Below, piece by piece: positions 1 to 10,354 of a DNA stretch of 64,000 nt; the first letter of the stretch is position 1; every line of letters starts with the position of its first letter. The notes beneath the pieces are model-generated. The model was not told the origin of the DNA and searched no databases. It saw only the letters and a program-made list of their open reading frames with translations. Both the position numbers and the translations under genes were made by a program. Source of the stretch: Spiroplasma culicicola AES-1. GTDB taxonomy: Bacteria > Bacillota_I > Bacilli_A > Mycoplasmatales > Mycoplasmataceae. The stretch spans positions 186,001-250,000 of the forward strand of contig NZ_CP006681.1 in assembly GCF_000565175.1 (NCBI RefSeq). Reading direction: 5' to 3'.

Positions 1-94
1 TATTGTAAATTTTTGTAAGAAGTATTATTTTGATATAAGTTCAAAATTTATTTTACTTCTAAGGGCATTATAACAATTGAATGAAAAATATCTA

Positions 95-517
95 TTAATT
101 ATTCTCTAATTCTTTAATTTTTAATTTCAAAATATTAATTTCTTGAGTTTGAGCTTCATTAATTTGTATTTGTTTTGCATAATATTTTTCACATTTTCTG
201 GTAAGTTTTGGTATAAATTTTTCCTTATTTATAATAATAAAATTATTATAAGCAGATACAAATTTATTAAATTCTTGAATCTCAGTTAGATTCATTTTCA
301 TTAATTGTTCACTTTTAATAAGTCATTTTTTATTTATTTCATCATAAACTACTTTAAACTTTTTCTCCATAAATTTTATAAATAATTGTGAATCATGATT
401 AACATTATAATTTTCTTTAACTAATCATTCTAAAATATATTTATTTGCAATACTTTCAAAAGTTACAAAAATAATTTTACTTTCAAGAATTTCTAAGTGA
501 TTATTATTTTTAAACAT
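95..517 (-). CDS. Small coiled-coil protein, paralogue A of a three-member family
   Basis: A 140-aa protein of unknown function. The start at 517 is set by AAAAGGAG eight bases upstream. Two UGA codons read as Trp lie in the first half. It is clearly paralogous to the proteins at 28233-28703 and 58896-59375: all three share F..FMEKK-like and EFN..VSAYN-like blocks, a PKLTRKCEKYY-like block and a charged C-terminal coiled coil (here about residues 112-140). No signal peptide, membrane segment or catalytic motif is seen. It is monocistronic, divergent from leuS, and preceded by a promoter-hairpin element also found before the other two copies. The coiled coil and shared block suggest a small oligomeric or adaptor protein, but the function is not known. 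Confidence 0.8.
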
Positions 518-543
518 TATTTCAACTCCTTTTTAGTTTAAAA

Positions 544-580
544 AATAGAGATATTATTTATCTCTATTATCTTTATCGTC
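544..580 (-). promoter_or_regulatory. Conserved promoter-hairpin element of the paralogue family (copy A)
   Basis: On the minus strand TGACGATAAAGATAATAG is followed at once by a 10-bp stem (544-553 with 559-568, loop of 5) and then a run of six T before the RBS of the gene ending at 95. GATAAT is the likely -10. The same order of TGACGATAA, -10, inverted repeat and T run occurs before the other two family members. It could be an attenuator or an operator at the transcription start. Confidence 0.55.
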
Positions 581-695
581 AAAAAAAATAGATTTTTGCC
601 ATTTTTTTAAATTTTTATATAATCCTAATCTTAATTGGTTTTTTGATTTTCAAATATTTAATGTAAAATTATCTAAGTATAAGAGGTGTAACAAA

Positions 696-3113
696 ATGGA
701 ATTTTCACATAAAAAAATAGAAAAGAAATGACAAAAATTTTGAGAAGAAAATCATACTTTTAAAACAACAGACATTCATGATAAAAAAGCCTATATTTTA
801 GATATGTTTCCTTATCCAAGTGGTGCTGGATTACATGTTGGCCATCCCAAAGGATATACTGCAACTGATGTTTTTGCAAGAATGAGAAGAATGCAACAAT
901 ATGATGTCTTACACCCAATTGGTTGAGATGCTTTTGGGCTTCCTGCAGAACAATATGCTTTAAAAACAGGAAATGATCCAAGAGAATTTACTGCTAAAAA
1001 TATTGTCACATTTAGAAATCAGTTAAAAACATTGGGATTTAGTTATGATTACAACAAGGAAGTTAATACAAGTGATCCAAATTACTACAAAATTACACAA
1101 TGAATTTTTCAACAACTTTACAAAAAGGGATTGGCAGAAATAAGAGAAGCCAATGTTAATTGATGTGAAGGTTTAGGAACAGTACTTGCAAATGAAGAAG
1201 TAATTTCTGAAAATGGTAAAATGGTTTCTGAAGTTGGTGGTTTTGAAGTTATCAAAAAACCAATGAAACAATGAGTATTAAAAATTACTAAGTATGCTGA
1301 TCGTTTACTTGAAGGATTAGAAACACTTGATTGACCTCATTCAGTGAAAGAATTACAAAAAAACTGAATTGGAAAATCAACAGGTCTAACAATTGATTTT
1401 AAAGTAGAAGATTCAAATGAAAATATTTCAGTTTTTACAACAAGAGCAGATACTATTTTTGGAGTATCTTATATTGTACTTGCACCTGAAAATGACTTAG
1501 TATTAAAAATTGCTAATAAAAATAATTTAGTTGAAGTGCAAAATTATGTTACACTTGCAAAAACTAAAACTGATGTTGAAAGACAAGATGATTCCAAAGA
1601 AAAAACGGGAGTCTTTACAGGAACTTATGCAATCAATCCATTTACAAATGAAAGTGTCCCAGTTTGAGTGGCAGATTATGTTTTAAATGATTATGCAACT
1701 GGAGCTGTAATGGCAGTACCAGCTCATGATGAAAGAGATTGAAAATTTGCAACTAAATATGATTTACCAATTAAATTTGTAATTGAAACGAAGGATGAAT
1801 CAAAAGCATTTATTGGAGAAGGAAAACATATTAACTCTGATTTTTTAGATGGTTTAGATCGTATTGAAGCCTTAGAACTAATGACCAAAAAAGCTCAAGA
1901 AATGAATGTGGGACAAGTTAAAGTTAACTATAAATTAAGAGATTGATTATTTTCAAGACAAAGATTTTATGGTGAACCTTTCCCAGTATTATTTTTAGAA
2001 GATGGAGAAATTGCTTTAATTGATGAAAAGGATTTACCATTATTGCTTCCTCAAACAGATTATATTAAACCTTCAGGAACTGGAGAATCACCTCTAGCAA
2101 ACTTAACAGATTGAGTAAATATTGAATATAATGGCCAAAAAGCAAAAAGAGAAACAAATACAATGCCTCAATGAGCTGGATCATGTTGATATTACTTGGC
2201 CTATATTTTAACAACTAGTCCAAATAATTTAATTGATATTAATTCTAAAGAAGCTATGCAATTATTTAAAAAATGATTGCCAGTTGATTTATATATTGGT
2301 GGTCAAGAACATGCGGTTTTACATTTAATGTATGCTAGATTTTGACATCAAGTGTTATTTGATTTAAATGTTGTGCCAACTGCAGAACCATTTCAAAAAT
2401 TAATTAATCAAGGAATGATTTTGGCAGATAATGGTGAAAAAATGTCTAAATCAAAAGGTAATGTTATTAATCCTGATGAAATCATTGAATCACATGGAGC
2501 AGATACTTTAAGATTATATGAAGTATTTATGGGACCCCTTGAAGCATCATTACCTTGAAGTTACAAAGGATTGGATGGCGCACGAAAATGACTTGATCGT
2601 GTCTATCGTATGATTGAAAACATTGAATTAACTGAAAATAATAATAAAAATCTTGATTTTGTTTTCAATGATGTTGTTAAAAAAGTGACAAATATGATTG
2701 AAGATTGCAAATTTAATACAGCAGTTTCACAATTAATGGTATTTGTAAATGCAGTTTATAAAGAAGAGGGACCAATATATAGACCTTATATTGAAAATTT
2801 CTTAAAAATGCTTTCAGTTTATGCACCACATTTAGCAGAAGAATTATGAGAAAAAATTGGAAACCAAGCAAGTGTATGTCTTGAAGAGTGACCAAATTAT
2901 GATGAAACAAAATTAGTTCTAGACACAGTAACAATTGCAGTCCAAATTAATGGTAAATTAAGAGCTACTTTTGAAGCAAGTAAAGGAATGTCTAAAGAAG
3001 AAATGCTTATAAAAGCAAAAGAAATTAGCAATGTTCAAGAATTTTTAGCAGGAAAAGAAATTATTAAGGAAATTGCAGTTCCAGATAAAATTGTTAACTT
3101 TGCAGTTAAATAG
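696..3113 (+). CDS. leuS: Leucyl-tRNA synthetase
   Basis: Class I aminoacyl-tRNA synthetase charging tRNA-Leu, 805 aa, normal length for bacterial LeuRS. The HIGH-type motif is HVGH at residues 47-50. The inserted CP1 editing domain shows TTRADTIFG and the HDERD block. KMSKSKGN lies near residue 582, and the C-terminal anticodon-binding region is complete. Many UGA codons fall at conserved Trp positions (for example in the IGWDAFGLP block), which fixes code 4. The ATG at 696 is preceded by AGAGGTG. It is divergent from the paralogue-A gene and is followed by a short GC-poor hairpin with a T run near 3114-3136. Confidence 0.97.
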
Positions 3114-3218
3114 CACATAAGTGTTATTTTTTTTTATACACTTTAATTATGGGTAAATATATGAGTAATTATCCGGGTGTATTGTTTATAAAAACTTTAA
3201 TTAAGAAAGGAAAAAAAG

Positions 3219-3843
3219 ATGAAAAAATTATTAAGTTTATTAGGAGTTGTATTAATTTCAGCAACTGGTATTTCAAATATTGTAGGAAATGAGTAACTTA
3301 ATATTAAAATCTAAATTAGTAAAAAAATCAAAAACTAATAATAGTTTGAATATTCAGACTAACAATTTAACTGAAAAAACTAGTCAAAAATTAAATAGTG
3401 AGAATTCAATGTTAATTAATGAAATATTAAATGAAAAATGAAGGAGATTTATCTCCACAAGAATCAAAGAAATACTCTGAAGTATTTTCTCTAGATATTT
3501 TAGAAAAATATAATAAAGTAAATTTTGATATTTTTAAGGATGCATATGCATCTTTAGAATTGAGCTATGATTATAAATTAAATGCAGATTCTAAAGAAAC
3601 TTCAACAGATTCTGATAATGCAATTGGTAAAAACGTTGGTCTAACATTTAGTTTTAATACTATAGCAAGTCAATGAACTACAATAGCTGATATTGCAGAA
3701 CTTAATACAAAACATATAACTAATTGAACTAAACTCGTTGTAAAATTAGAGGCCAAAAAAATTATGAAGCTAGAACAATAAGGTTTAGATTAACATTTAA
3801 TGGAAATATAAATATCAAAAGATTTTTTGCATATCATTCATAA
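3219..3843 (+). pseudogene. Frameshifted secreted/surface protein relic
   Basis: A good RBS (AAGAAAGGAA) and a typical mollicute signal peptide (MKKLLSLLGVVLISATG) start at 3219, but this frame stops after 25 codons. The protein appears to continue in a second frame from about 3289, in a third from about 3425 (through the FKDAYASLELSYDYKL-like stretch), and in the second frame again from about 3760 to a stop at 3841. Each change lies at an A-rich run. At least three single-base shifts are therefore needed to restore one protein of about 205 aa. It lies directly upstream of an ABC exporter pair, the reverse of the order at 49-52 kb. Sequencing error at homopolymers is the alternative to true decay. 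Confidence 0.65.
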
Positions 3844-3858
3844 TAAGGAGATATAAAA

Positions 3859-4560
3859 ATGGTAAAAATTGAAAATTTATCAAAAAAATATGGAGTAGGT
3901 GCAGGTAATTTAAAAATAAATCTTTCAATTAAAGAGGGAGAAGTATATGGACTTGTTGGTCCAAATGGCGCTGGTAAAACTACTTTAATTAGACAAATAA
4001 TGGGTTTTGTAAAACCTGATGAAGGAGCTATTACAATTAATGATTTAGTTCCTTGAACACAAAGGGATACTATTATGGCATTTACTGGATATGTTGCTGG
4101 CGAAATTGCACTGGCAGAACACATGAAGGGAATAACTTTTTTAAAACTTTGTGCAAGTCTAAAGGATAATGTTGATTGAGATTTTGTTGAACGCTTAATT
4201 ATCTTTTTTGAACTTGAAGTTGATAAAAAAATTAAAAAAATGTCAAAAGGAATGAAGCAAAAGTTAGCAATTATTGCAGCAACAATGAATAAACCAAAAT
4301 TTTTAGTACTCGATGAACCTACATCAGGTCTAGATCCAATCATGCAAGAAAAATTTAATTCTTTAATAGAAGAATTGTTAAAGAAAAATACAACAATTTT
4401 AATCTGTTCACATATTTTTTCTGAAATTGCACTTTTAGCAAATAGAGTTGGAATTATAAATCATGGAAAACTTATTGATGAATTTGATATGAAAGATAAT
4501 GATTTAAATTATTTAAATGAAAGATTTAAAACTTTATTTAAAGAGGTGATTAAAATATAA
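3859..4560 (+). CDS. ABC transporter ATP-binding protein
   Basis: 233-aa ATPase of an exporter-type ABC system. Walker A is GPNGAGKTT near residues 34-42. The signature is a variant, MSKGMKQK in place of LSGGQ. Walker B is FLVLDEPTSGLD, and the H-loop is in ICSH. UGA is read as Trp within the frame. The start is preceded by AAGGAG. The stop overlaps the ATG of the permease gene by one base (TAATG), so the two are translationally coupled. The substrate cannot be told from sequence. The adjoining secreted-protein relic hints at export of a surface protein, which is an inference. Confidence 0.9.
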
Positions 4561-5477
4561 TGAAATACTTGTTTATTAAAAATACAATGGTAAAAAGCCA
4601 GATGCGTTCAAATCTTTGATTAATTGTATTTTTTGCTACTATATGGCTTATTTATACTTCTATTATTTTAATAGTACTTAATTCTGCAAACGGAGGAGAA
4701 AAAGTTGCTTTTCGAAATTATTGAATTGGGGAAGTAGCTAATTTAGGAGTTTATGATATTGATAGTGGTGGAATTGCTAATATACTTGGATATACAATAG
4801 TTGGAGCACCAACTATTGTATATGGCTCAATTGTATCTATTTTTTTTATTGCCAATGGAATTAACAAAGAAATAAAAACAGGGCAAATTTATGTATGAAT
4901 GACAGCTCAAAGAACAAGAACAAATATTTTTTATTCAAAATTATTTTCAATATGGGCTTCAATAGTCATTATATTGCTTCCTTCAATTTTGGCAACTTTA
5001 ATTTTTGGAGCAACAGCTAAAGATGCAAATAAATACTTTATATTATTAATAGTTGATTGCTTAGGAATTATTATTTTTACTTTTATGATGTCAACAGTAT
5101 TTTCAATAATTGCGATTGCATTTATTAATGCAAATTATTGAGGTAATTTAATAAATTCTTTAATAATTTCTTATATGATAGTTACAGAAATAGTAGTAAC
5201 AATTTTTCACAATGGTTTATTATCAGAAAATTGACAATGAGTTGAGTATATAACTATTCAATCTTTATTTGTAAAGTCCTTAATATTTAGTTCAGTTGAA
5301 ATACCAAGTGACATATCGGATTGAGAGTTAGGAGTTTATGAATTTTATGGTAAATTCAATATTTTTGGACAATCTTGGGGGTGACAATATATATCTCCAA
5401 TTGTAAATATTGGATTAATTTGTATTATAAGTTATGGAAATAATGAAATTTTCAAACAAAAAGATCTTCATATTTAA
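4560..5477 (+). CDS. ABC transporter permease, ABC-2 type
   Basis: 305-aa membrane protein with about six hydrophobic segments, starting at the TAATG overlap with the upstream ATPase gene. There is an N-terminal segment at about residues 20-45, a pair around 85-105, and several more between residues 130 and 290. An external loop precedes the last segment. No domain beyond a generic ABC-2 permease can be named. Together with the 3859 ATPase it forms one complete exporter, and a strong terminator follows 15 bases after the stop. Confidence 0.8.
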
Positions 5478-5491
5478 AATTTTTAATTAAT

Positions 5492-5526
5492 AAAGAGCAA
5501 CTTTAATAAAGTTGCTCTTTATTTTT
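5492..5526 (+). terminator. Rho-independent terminator
   Basis: AAAGAGCAACTTTA and its complement form a stem of about 13 bp with a three-base loop, followed by TATTTTT. It closes the exporter operon and insulates it from the citrate operon. Confidence 0.85.
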
Positions 5527-5562
5527 CCAATTTTATGATAATAAAATAAAAATATTTTCCAT

Positions 5563-5599
5563 TTATTGTATACAATATGTACATTATTGTATACAATAA
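5563..5599 (+). promoter_or_regulatory. Tandem palindromic operators overlapping the citrate operon promoter
   Basis: Two copies of ATTGTATACAAT (5565-5576 and 5586-5597) have centres 21 bp apart, that is two helical turns. The second extends to the perfect 16-bp palindrome TTATTGTATACAATAA. TTGTAT in copy 1 (5567-5572) and TATACA in copy 2 (5590-5595) are separated by 17 bases and read as -35 and -10 hexamers, so the operators sit on the promoter itself. The core fits the GT-N-AC pattern typical of FadR/FCD-class GntR regulators. The operon encodes a GntR domain at 10355-11479, the likely ligand (inference). Confidence 0.75.
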
Positions 5600-5636
5600 A
5601 GTTGTTTCTTATAAAAGAAATGCTAGGAGAGAAAAG

Positions 5637-7619
5637 ATGAAACTTGTTTTAACTGAGGATGAAATTAACAGGTTTGACCTTAGAAAGGCTAGGGGGCAAA
5701 CTAAAGTTGATAAGACAAAAGAAAAACTGAGAAAATATGAAGAACGTCAAATGCTTTTATTAGAAAAGCAGATCGGTAAAGCTAAAATTTCTCATGAAAA
5801 ATCAATGATTAAATTGAATGAAAAAAGAAGTCAACAAATCATTAAATTAAATAATAAAAATGCCAGTGAGCAAATGATTGCAGGTATTAATGCCTATTTT
5901 GATAATCGTATTAAGGATAAAGAAGAAGATTTTGATATTCTAAATCAAAACTTTTCATTAGCCAAAGAAGATTTGATTAATGGGGTTGCGGATACAAACT
6001 CAAATAATATTAGAATTTATGTTGAATCTGTTGAGACTAAAATTGAAAAAATTACATTTAAACGTAATTGGAAACAAATTAAAGCAGAATTGGAAGAATC
6101 AATTCAAGACAAAAAAATATTAAAAGAAGAAAAAAGAATTAGATTTGAACAATTAAGTCATGAAACTAAACTTTATACACCACTTAGTATTAAATGAAAA
6201 AATTACTGAGAAAGTGTTGGGGTAAAATGATCTTTATGAAAAATGAATACTAAATTATCTTTAATAAAATGTAAGAATTATTCATTTAAAGAATGAATTA
6301 CTATTAAAATTTGAACAATTCCTATGTGAATGTACTTAACATTTGCAGGTATTCTAACTGCCTCTATTCTAACAGATACAGTAGAAGCAAATATGATTTA
6401 TGGTCCTGCAATTTTGTTAATTATTGCAATTATATCAGGAGCCATATTTAGCAAAATTCCAATTTGAAAAAAATACTTTGGGGGAGCAGTTATGGGATCA
6501 ATGTTTGTTGGTGCTTTTCTAGTATACTTTGGAGTATTTTATAAAGGAGATAATGGAGTATATGACTCTGTTGCAATGTGATTTAAAAATCAAGATTTCT
6601 TAAGTCTATATATTTCTGTATTACTAGTTGGTGCAGTTTTATTAATTCCAAGAAAAATGATTATTAAAGCAACTGGAGGATTCTTTATTTTAATTATTGC
6701 AGGTACTGCATTGGGATTATTATTTGGACTTTTAGGATCATTAATTACTGGAATGGATATGAAAGAATTAATTTTATACTATGCATTACCAATTTTAGCT
6801 GATGGTAATGGGGGAGGTATTCAACCAATTGGTGCAATTGCTGGAAAATTTGGTTATTCAGAAGAATTATGAATTTCAAGAGCACTAGCTATTTCAACAT
6901 TAGCTTCAATTATGTCAGTAGTTGCTGCAGCTATTGTTAATGGAATTGGAAAATCAAAACCTTCTCTATCTGGAGATGGAAAATTAATGTTAAGAGATAT
7001 TCACACAGTGGATAGAACTTCAAAAGCAAATGACAGAAACATTGCAGCGTCATTGTTAATGATATTTATGATTTATATTCTTTCTGATTTATTTGAAAAA
7101 GCAATTTTTACAGAAGATAGAATTGGACTTTTAATTCCTAACTTTGCTTGAATGATCGTTATTTGTTTAGTATTAAACTTATGTAATATTGTTCCTAGAG
7201 AAATGAAATTAGGAGCAGAAAAAATTAATAAATTTATTTCAAAACAAACAACTTGATTATTAATGGTTGGTGTTGGTATTATTTACATCAACTTAGAAGA
7301 ATTTATTAAAGCATTAAATGGTGAAGCTATATTTATTACAATGCTATTTGTTATTGGAGCAACTATTGGGCCAATGTTATTGGCAAAACCATTGAAATTT
7401 AATGCAGTTGAATCTGCTGTATCTGCTGGATTATGTATGACAGCACAAGGTGGAAGTGGAGCTATTGCTGTTCTTGGAACATCAGAAAGAATGGAACTAA
7501 TGCCATTTGGTCAAATTACTTGTAGAATTGCAGGTAGTGTTGTGCTAATTTTTGCAGCCATTGCATTTGCGCAATATCCACCAGTAGACTCAGAAATGCC
7601 ACAATTCCTTGTATATTAG
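5637..7619 (+). CDS. 2-hydroxycarboxylate (citrate) transporter with N-terminal coiled-coil extension
   Basis: 660 aa, uninterrupted when UGA is read as Trp. Residues about 226-660 are a 2HCT-family (CitS/CitP-like) carrier: many membrane helices, the two glycine-rich re-entrant-loop motifs (GNGGGIQPI and AQGGSGAIAV) and the conserved Arg in ITCRIAG. The family normally has about 440 residues. Here about 225 extra residues precede the first helix; they are highly charged, Lys/Glu-rich and coiled-coil-like, with no signal peptide. The start at 5637 follows AGGAGAGAAAAG. It is the first gene of the citrate lyase operon behind the double operator, so citrate or a related acid is the likely substrate, probably exchanged for a product such as acetate or lactate (inference). 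Confidence 0.85.
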
Positions 7620-7633
7620 AAAAAGGTGAAAGA

Positions 7634-7903
7634 ATGAACAAAATTATTGTAGGAAGTATTGAGTCAGGAGATCTAATGATAACTCTGAGTCAAAATAGTG
7701 ATATTAAAAAGAATGAGATAAAACTAACATCAAGATTTCTTCAACAATATGGTGAAGAAATTAAAGAAATTATAAATAATATATGTTTAGAAAAAGGAAT
7801 TGAAGGATTATTAATTGAAGTAAATGATCAAGGTGCAATTCCAGCTGTAATTAGAGCTAGAACAAAAACTGCTCTTGAAAGATTTAAAGAACAAAATGGC
7901 TAA
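7634..7903 (+). CDS. citD: Citrate lyase acyl carrier protein (gamma subunit)
   Basis: 89-aa carrier subunit of citrate lyase. It bears the 2'-(5''-triphosphoribosyl)-3'-dephospho-CoA prosthetic group on a Ser in the conserved ESxD block; here GSIESGD gives Ser11. Length and motif match the family. AAAAGGTGAAAGA precedes the ATG. The gene starts 14 bases after the transporter and its end overlaps citE by 8 bases, placing it second in the operon. Confidence 0.93.
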   Translation: MNKIIVGSIESGDLMITLSQNSDIKKNEIKLTSRFLQQYGEEIKEIINNICLEKGIEGLLIEVNDQGAIPAVIRARTKTALERFKEQNG

Positions 7904-8798
7904 TTTTGTGCAAAAAAATCAAAGAAAACATATGTTGTTTATTCCAGCTGACAAACCAGCAATGTATCGTGATGCTATTTTATATAAAGCTGATACATTA
8001 ATGTTTGATTTAGAAGATGCTGTTGCATATCAAGAAAAAGATGCTGCAAGACAGTTATTAATTGAAGTATTAAATGATATTGATTACAATGCACATGGGA
8101 TTGAAACTTGTGTAAGAATTAATGGAGTTGATACAGAATTTTATGAAAAAGATATTGAAGCTTGTGTTAAAGCAAAAGTAAATATGATTCGTATTCCAAA
8201 AGCAGAAACAATTGAAGAAATTGAAGAAATTGAAAATGTACTTAAAAAATATGAACAAAAGTATGAATTAAATTATGAAATTAAATTCTTTATTGCAATC
8301 GAAAGTGCAAAAGGAGTTTTAAATGCATATGAAATTGGATCAAGTTCTAAAAGAATTGTGGGTATTGCACTTGGAGGAGTAGATTATTTATTAGATATGA
8401 AAGCCAATAAATTACCAAATAGAGAAGAATTATTATATGCGCGTCAGCATTTAGTACATGTTGCAAGAGCTTTAAAAATTGATGCTTTTGATGTAATTTA
8501 TCCAAATACTGCAGATGCTGAAGGCTTTATCAAAGAATTTAAATTTATCAAATCATTAGGATTCAATGGTAAATCTGTTATTCATCCAAATCAAATTACT
8601 TTAATTAATGAAATATATAAACCAAGTCAAGCCGAACTTGAATTTGCATTAGAAATGAAAGAAGCATTTGATGAAAATATTAAGCAAGGGAAAGGAGTAT
8701 TTCTTTTCAAAGGTCAAATGGTTGATAAACCTGTTGTTGATAAACAACTAGAAATTATTGCATTGGCTAAAGAATTTGAAATGTTAAGTGATAAGTAA
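7896..8798 (+). CDS. citE: Citrate lyase beta subunit (citryl-ACP lyase)
   Basis: 300-aa CitE, cleaving citryl-S-ACP to acetyl-ACP and oxaloacetate. Family motifs present are LMFDLEDAV, IESAKGV, ALGGVDY and GKSVIHPNQI (metal and substrate binding in the HpcH/CitE TIM barrel). The start chosen is the ATG at 7896, inside the end of citD; an in-frame TTG at 7875 would add seven residues without family support. No strong RBS is visible, consistent with coupling to citD. Confidence 0.95.
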   Translation: MANFVQKNQRKHMLFIPADKPAMYRDAILYKADTLMFDLEDAVAYQEKDAARQLLIEVLNDIDYNAHGIETCVRINGVDTEFYEKDIEACVKAKVNMIRIPKAETIEEIEEIENVLKKYEQKYELNYEIKFFIAIESAKGVLNAYEIGSSSKRIVGIALGGVDYLLDMKANKLPNREELLYARQHLVHVARALKIDAFDVIYPNTADAEGFIKEFKFIKSLGFNGKSVIHPNQITLINEIYKPSQAELEFALEMKEAFDENIKQGKGVFLFKGQMVDKPVVDKQLEIIALAKEFEMLSDK

Positions 8799-8799
8799 T

Positions 8800-10350
8800 A
8801 TGAATAAACCACAAATTACAAAAGAATATTTGGATAATATTAAAAAGGATATTAACTATGATTTAATTCCTTATGATAAAAATAAAGCAAAAACTTCAAA
8901 TTTTAGTACTAATAAAACACAATTACCAAATAATGGAGTTAATAGAACTAAATTAGCTACAATTAAAGATGCAATTCTTGGTTCGGGTTTAAAAAGTGGA
9001 ATGACTATATCATTTCACCACCACTTTAGAAATGGGGATAAAACTGTAAAGTTAGTTTTAGAAGTAATAAAAGAACTTGGGATTAAAGATTTGACTATTG
9101 CAAGTAGTAGTTTTACAGATGCACATAACTTTTTAGTTGATTATATTAATGAAGGATATGTGAAAGCTTTACAATCATCTGGTTGTAGAGATACTCTTGG
9201 AAAATTTATTTCAGGGGGTGGTTGTGATACACCGTTATTAATTAGAAGTCATGGTGGGCGTGCAAGAGCAATTGAATCAGGTGATCTAAAAATTGATGTA
9301 GCATTTATTGCTGCAAGTGCAGCTGATGAGATGGGAAATGCAAATGGGATGATGGGAAAATCTAAATGTGGTAGTTTGGGATATGCTATTGTAGATGCAC
9401 AATATGCAAATAAAACCATAATTATTACAGATAACATTGTGCCATATCCAAATGAAATTATTTCAATTCCTCAAACCAATGTTGATTATGTTGTTGAGGT
9501 TGAAGAAATTGGAGATCCAAAAGGAATTATGAGTGGAGCTATCAGATTAACTACTAATCCAAAAGAAGAATTGATAGCACATAATGTTACTAAAATAATT
9601 ACAAACAGCCAATTATTTAAAAATGGATTTTCAATTCAAATGGGAACTGGGGGAGCTTCTTTATCAGTTGTCAAATATCTGAAAAAACATATGATTGAAA
9701 GAGAAATTAAAGCTAGTTTTTGTCTTGGGGGAATAACTTCACACCAAGTTGATTTATACAAAGAAGGATTAGTAGATGTTTTATTAGATACTCAATGTTT
9801 TGATTTGCCTTCTGTTGAATCAATATATGAAAATAAAAACCACATTGAAATCTCTGCATCAATGTATGCAAATCCTCATAATAAATCACCATATGTTAAT
9901 AAATTAGATTTTGTAATTTTGAGTGCTTTAGAAGCAGATGTAAATTTCAATGTTAATGTTATGACTGGAAGTGATGGAATTATTAGAGGAGCTTCAGGAG
10001 GACATTCAGATACTGCTGAAGGTGCCAAAGTTTCTATAGTGTGTATGCCCACAATTAGAGGAAGATTGAGTTGTATTGTAGATAAAGTTAATACTATTAT
10101 CACTCCAGGTAATACTGTTGATATAATAGTTACAGATTATGGTATAGCTGTTAATCCATTAAGAAAAGACTTACTTGATGAATTAACTCAAGCTGGAATT
10201 AAACTTGTAACTTTAGAAAAAATAAAACAATTTGCAGAAGGTATTGTTGGAAAAGCAAAAGAAATAGAATGAGATTATAGTAAACCAGTTGCTATTATTG
10301 AAGCTAGAGACGGATCAATTTTAGATATAATTTATAAAGTAAAGGATTAA
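8800..10350 (+). CDS. citF: Citrate lyase alpha subunit (citrate:acetyl-ACP transferase)
   Basis: 516-aa CitF, swapping acetate for citrate on the carrier protein. The family-specific stretches SFHHHFRNGD, GGHSDTAEGA and SCIVDKVNTI are intact, and UGA at 10270 is read as Trp. The start is taken at the ATG at 8800, one base after the citE stop. A GTG at 8788 overlapping citE is possible but extends beyond the usual N-terminus. With CitD and CitE it completes the three catalytic subunits. Confidence 0.95.
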
Positions 10351-10354
10351 ATGT

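Noticed and set aside
1-94. Terminator of the gene ending at 95
   Set aside because: AGAAGTA/TACTTCT has a 29-base loop and no T run on the minus strand.
3834-4343. 169-aa minus-strand reading frame
   Set aside because: It is the antisense of a well-supported ABC ATPase gene and has no RBS or family features.
5492-5526. Repeat element shared with 57314-57346
   Set aside because: The common AGCAACTTTA stem is best explained as two ordinary terminators of similar composition.
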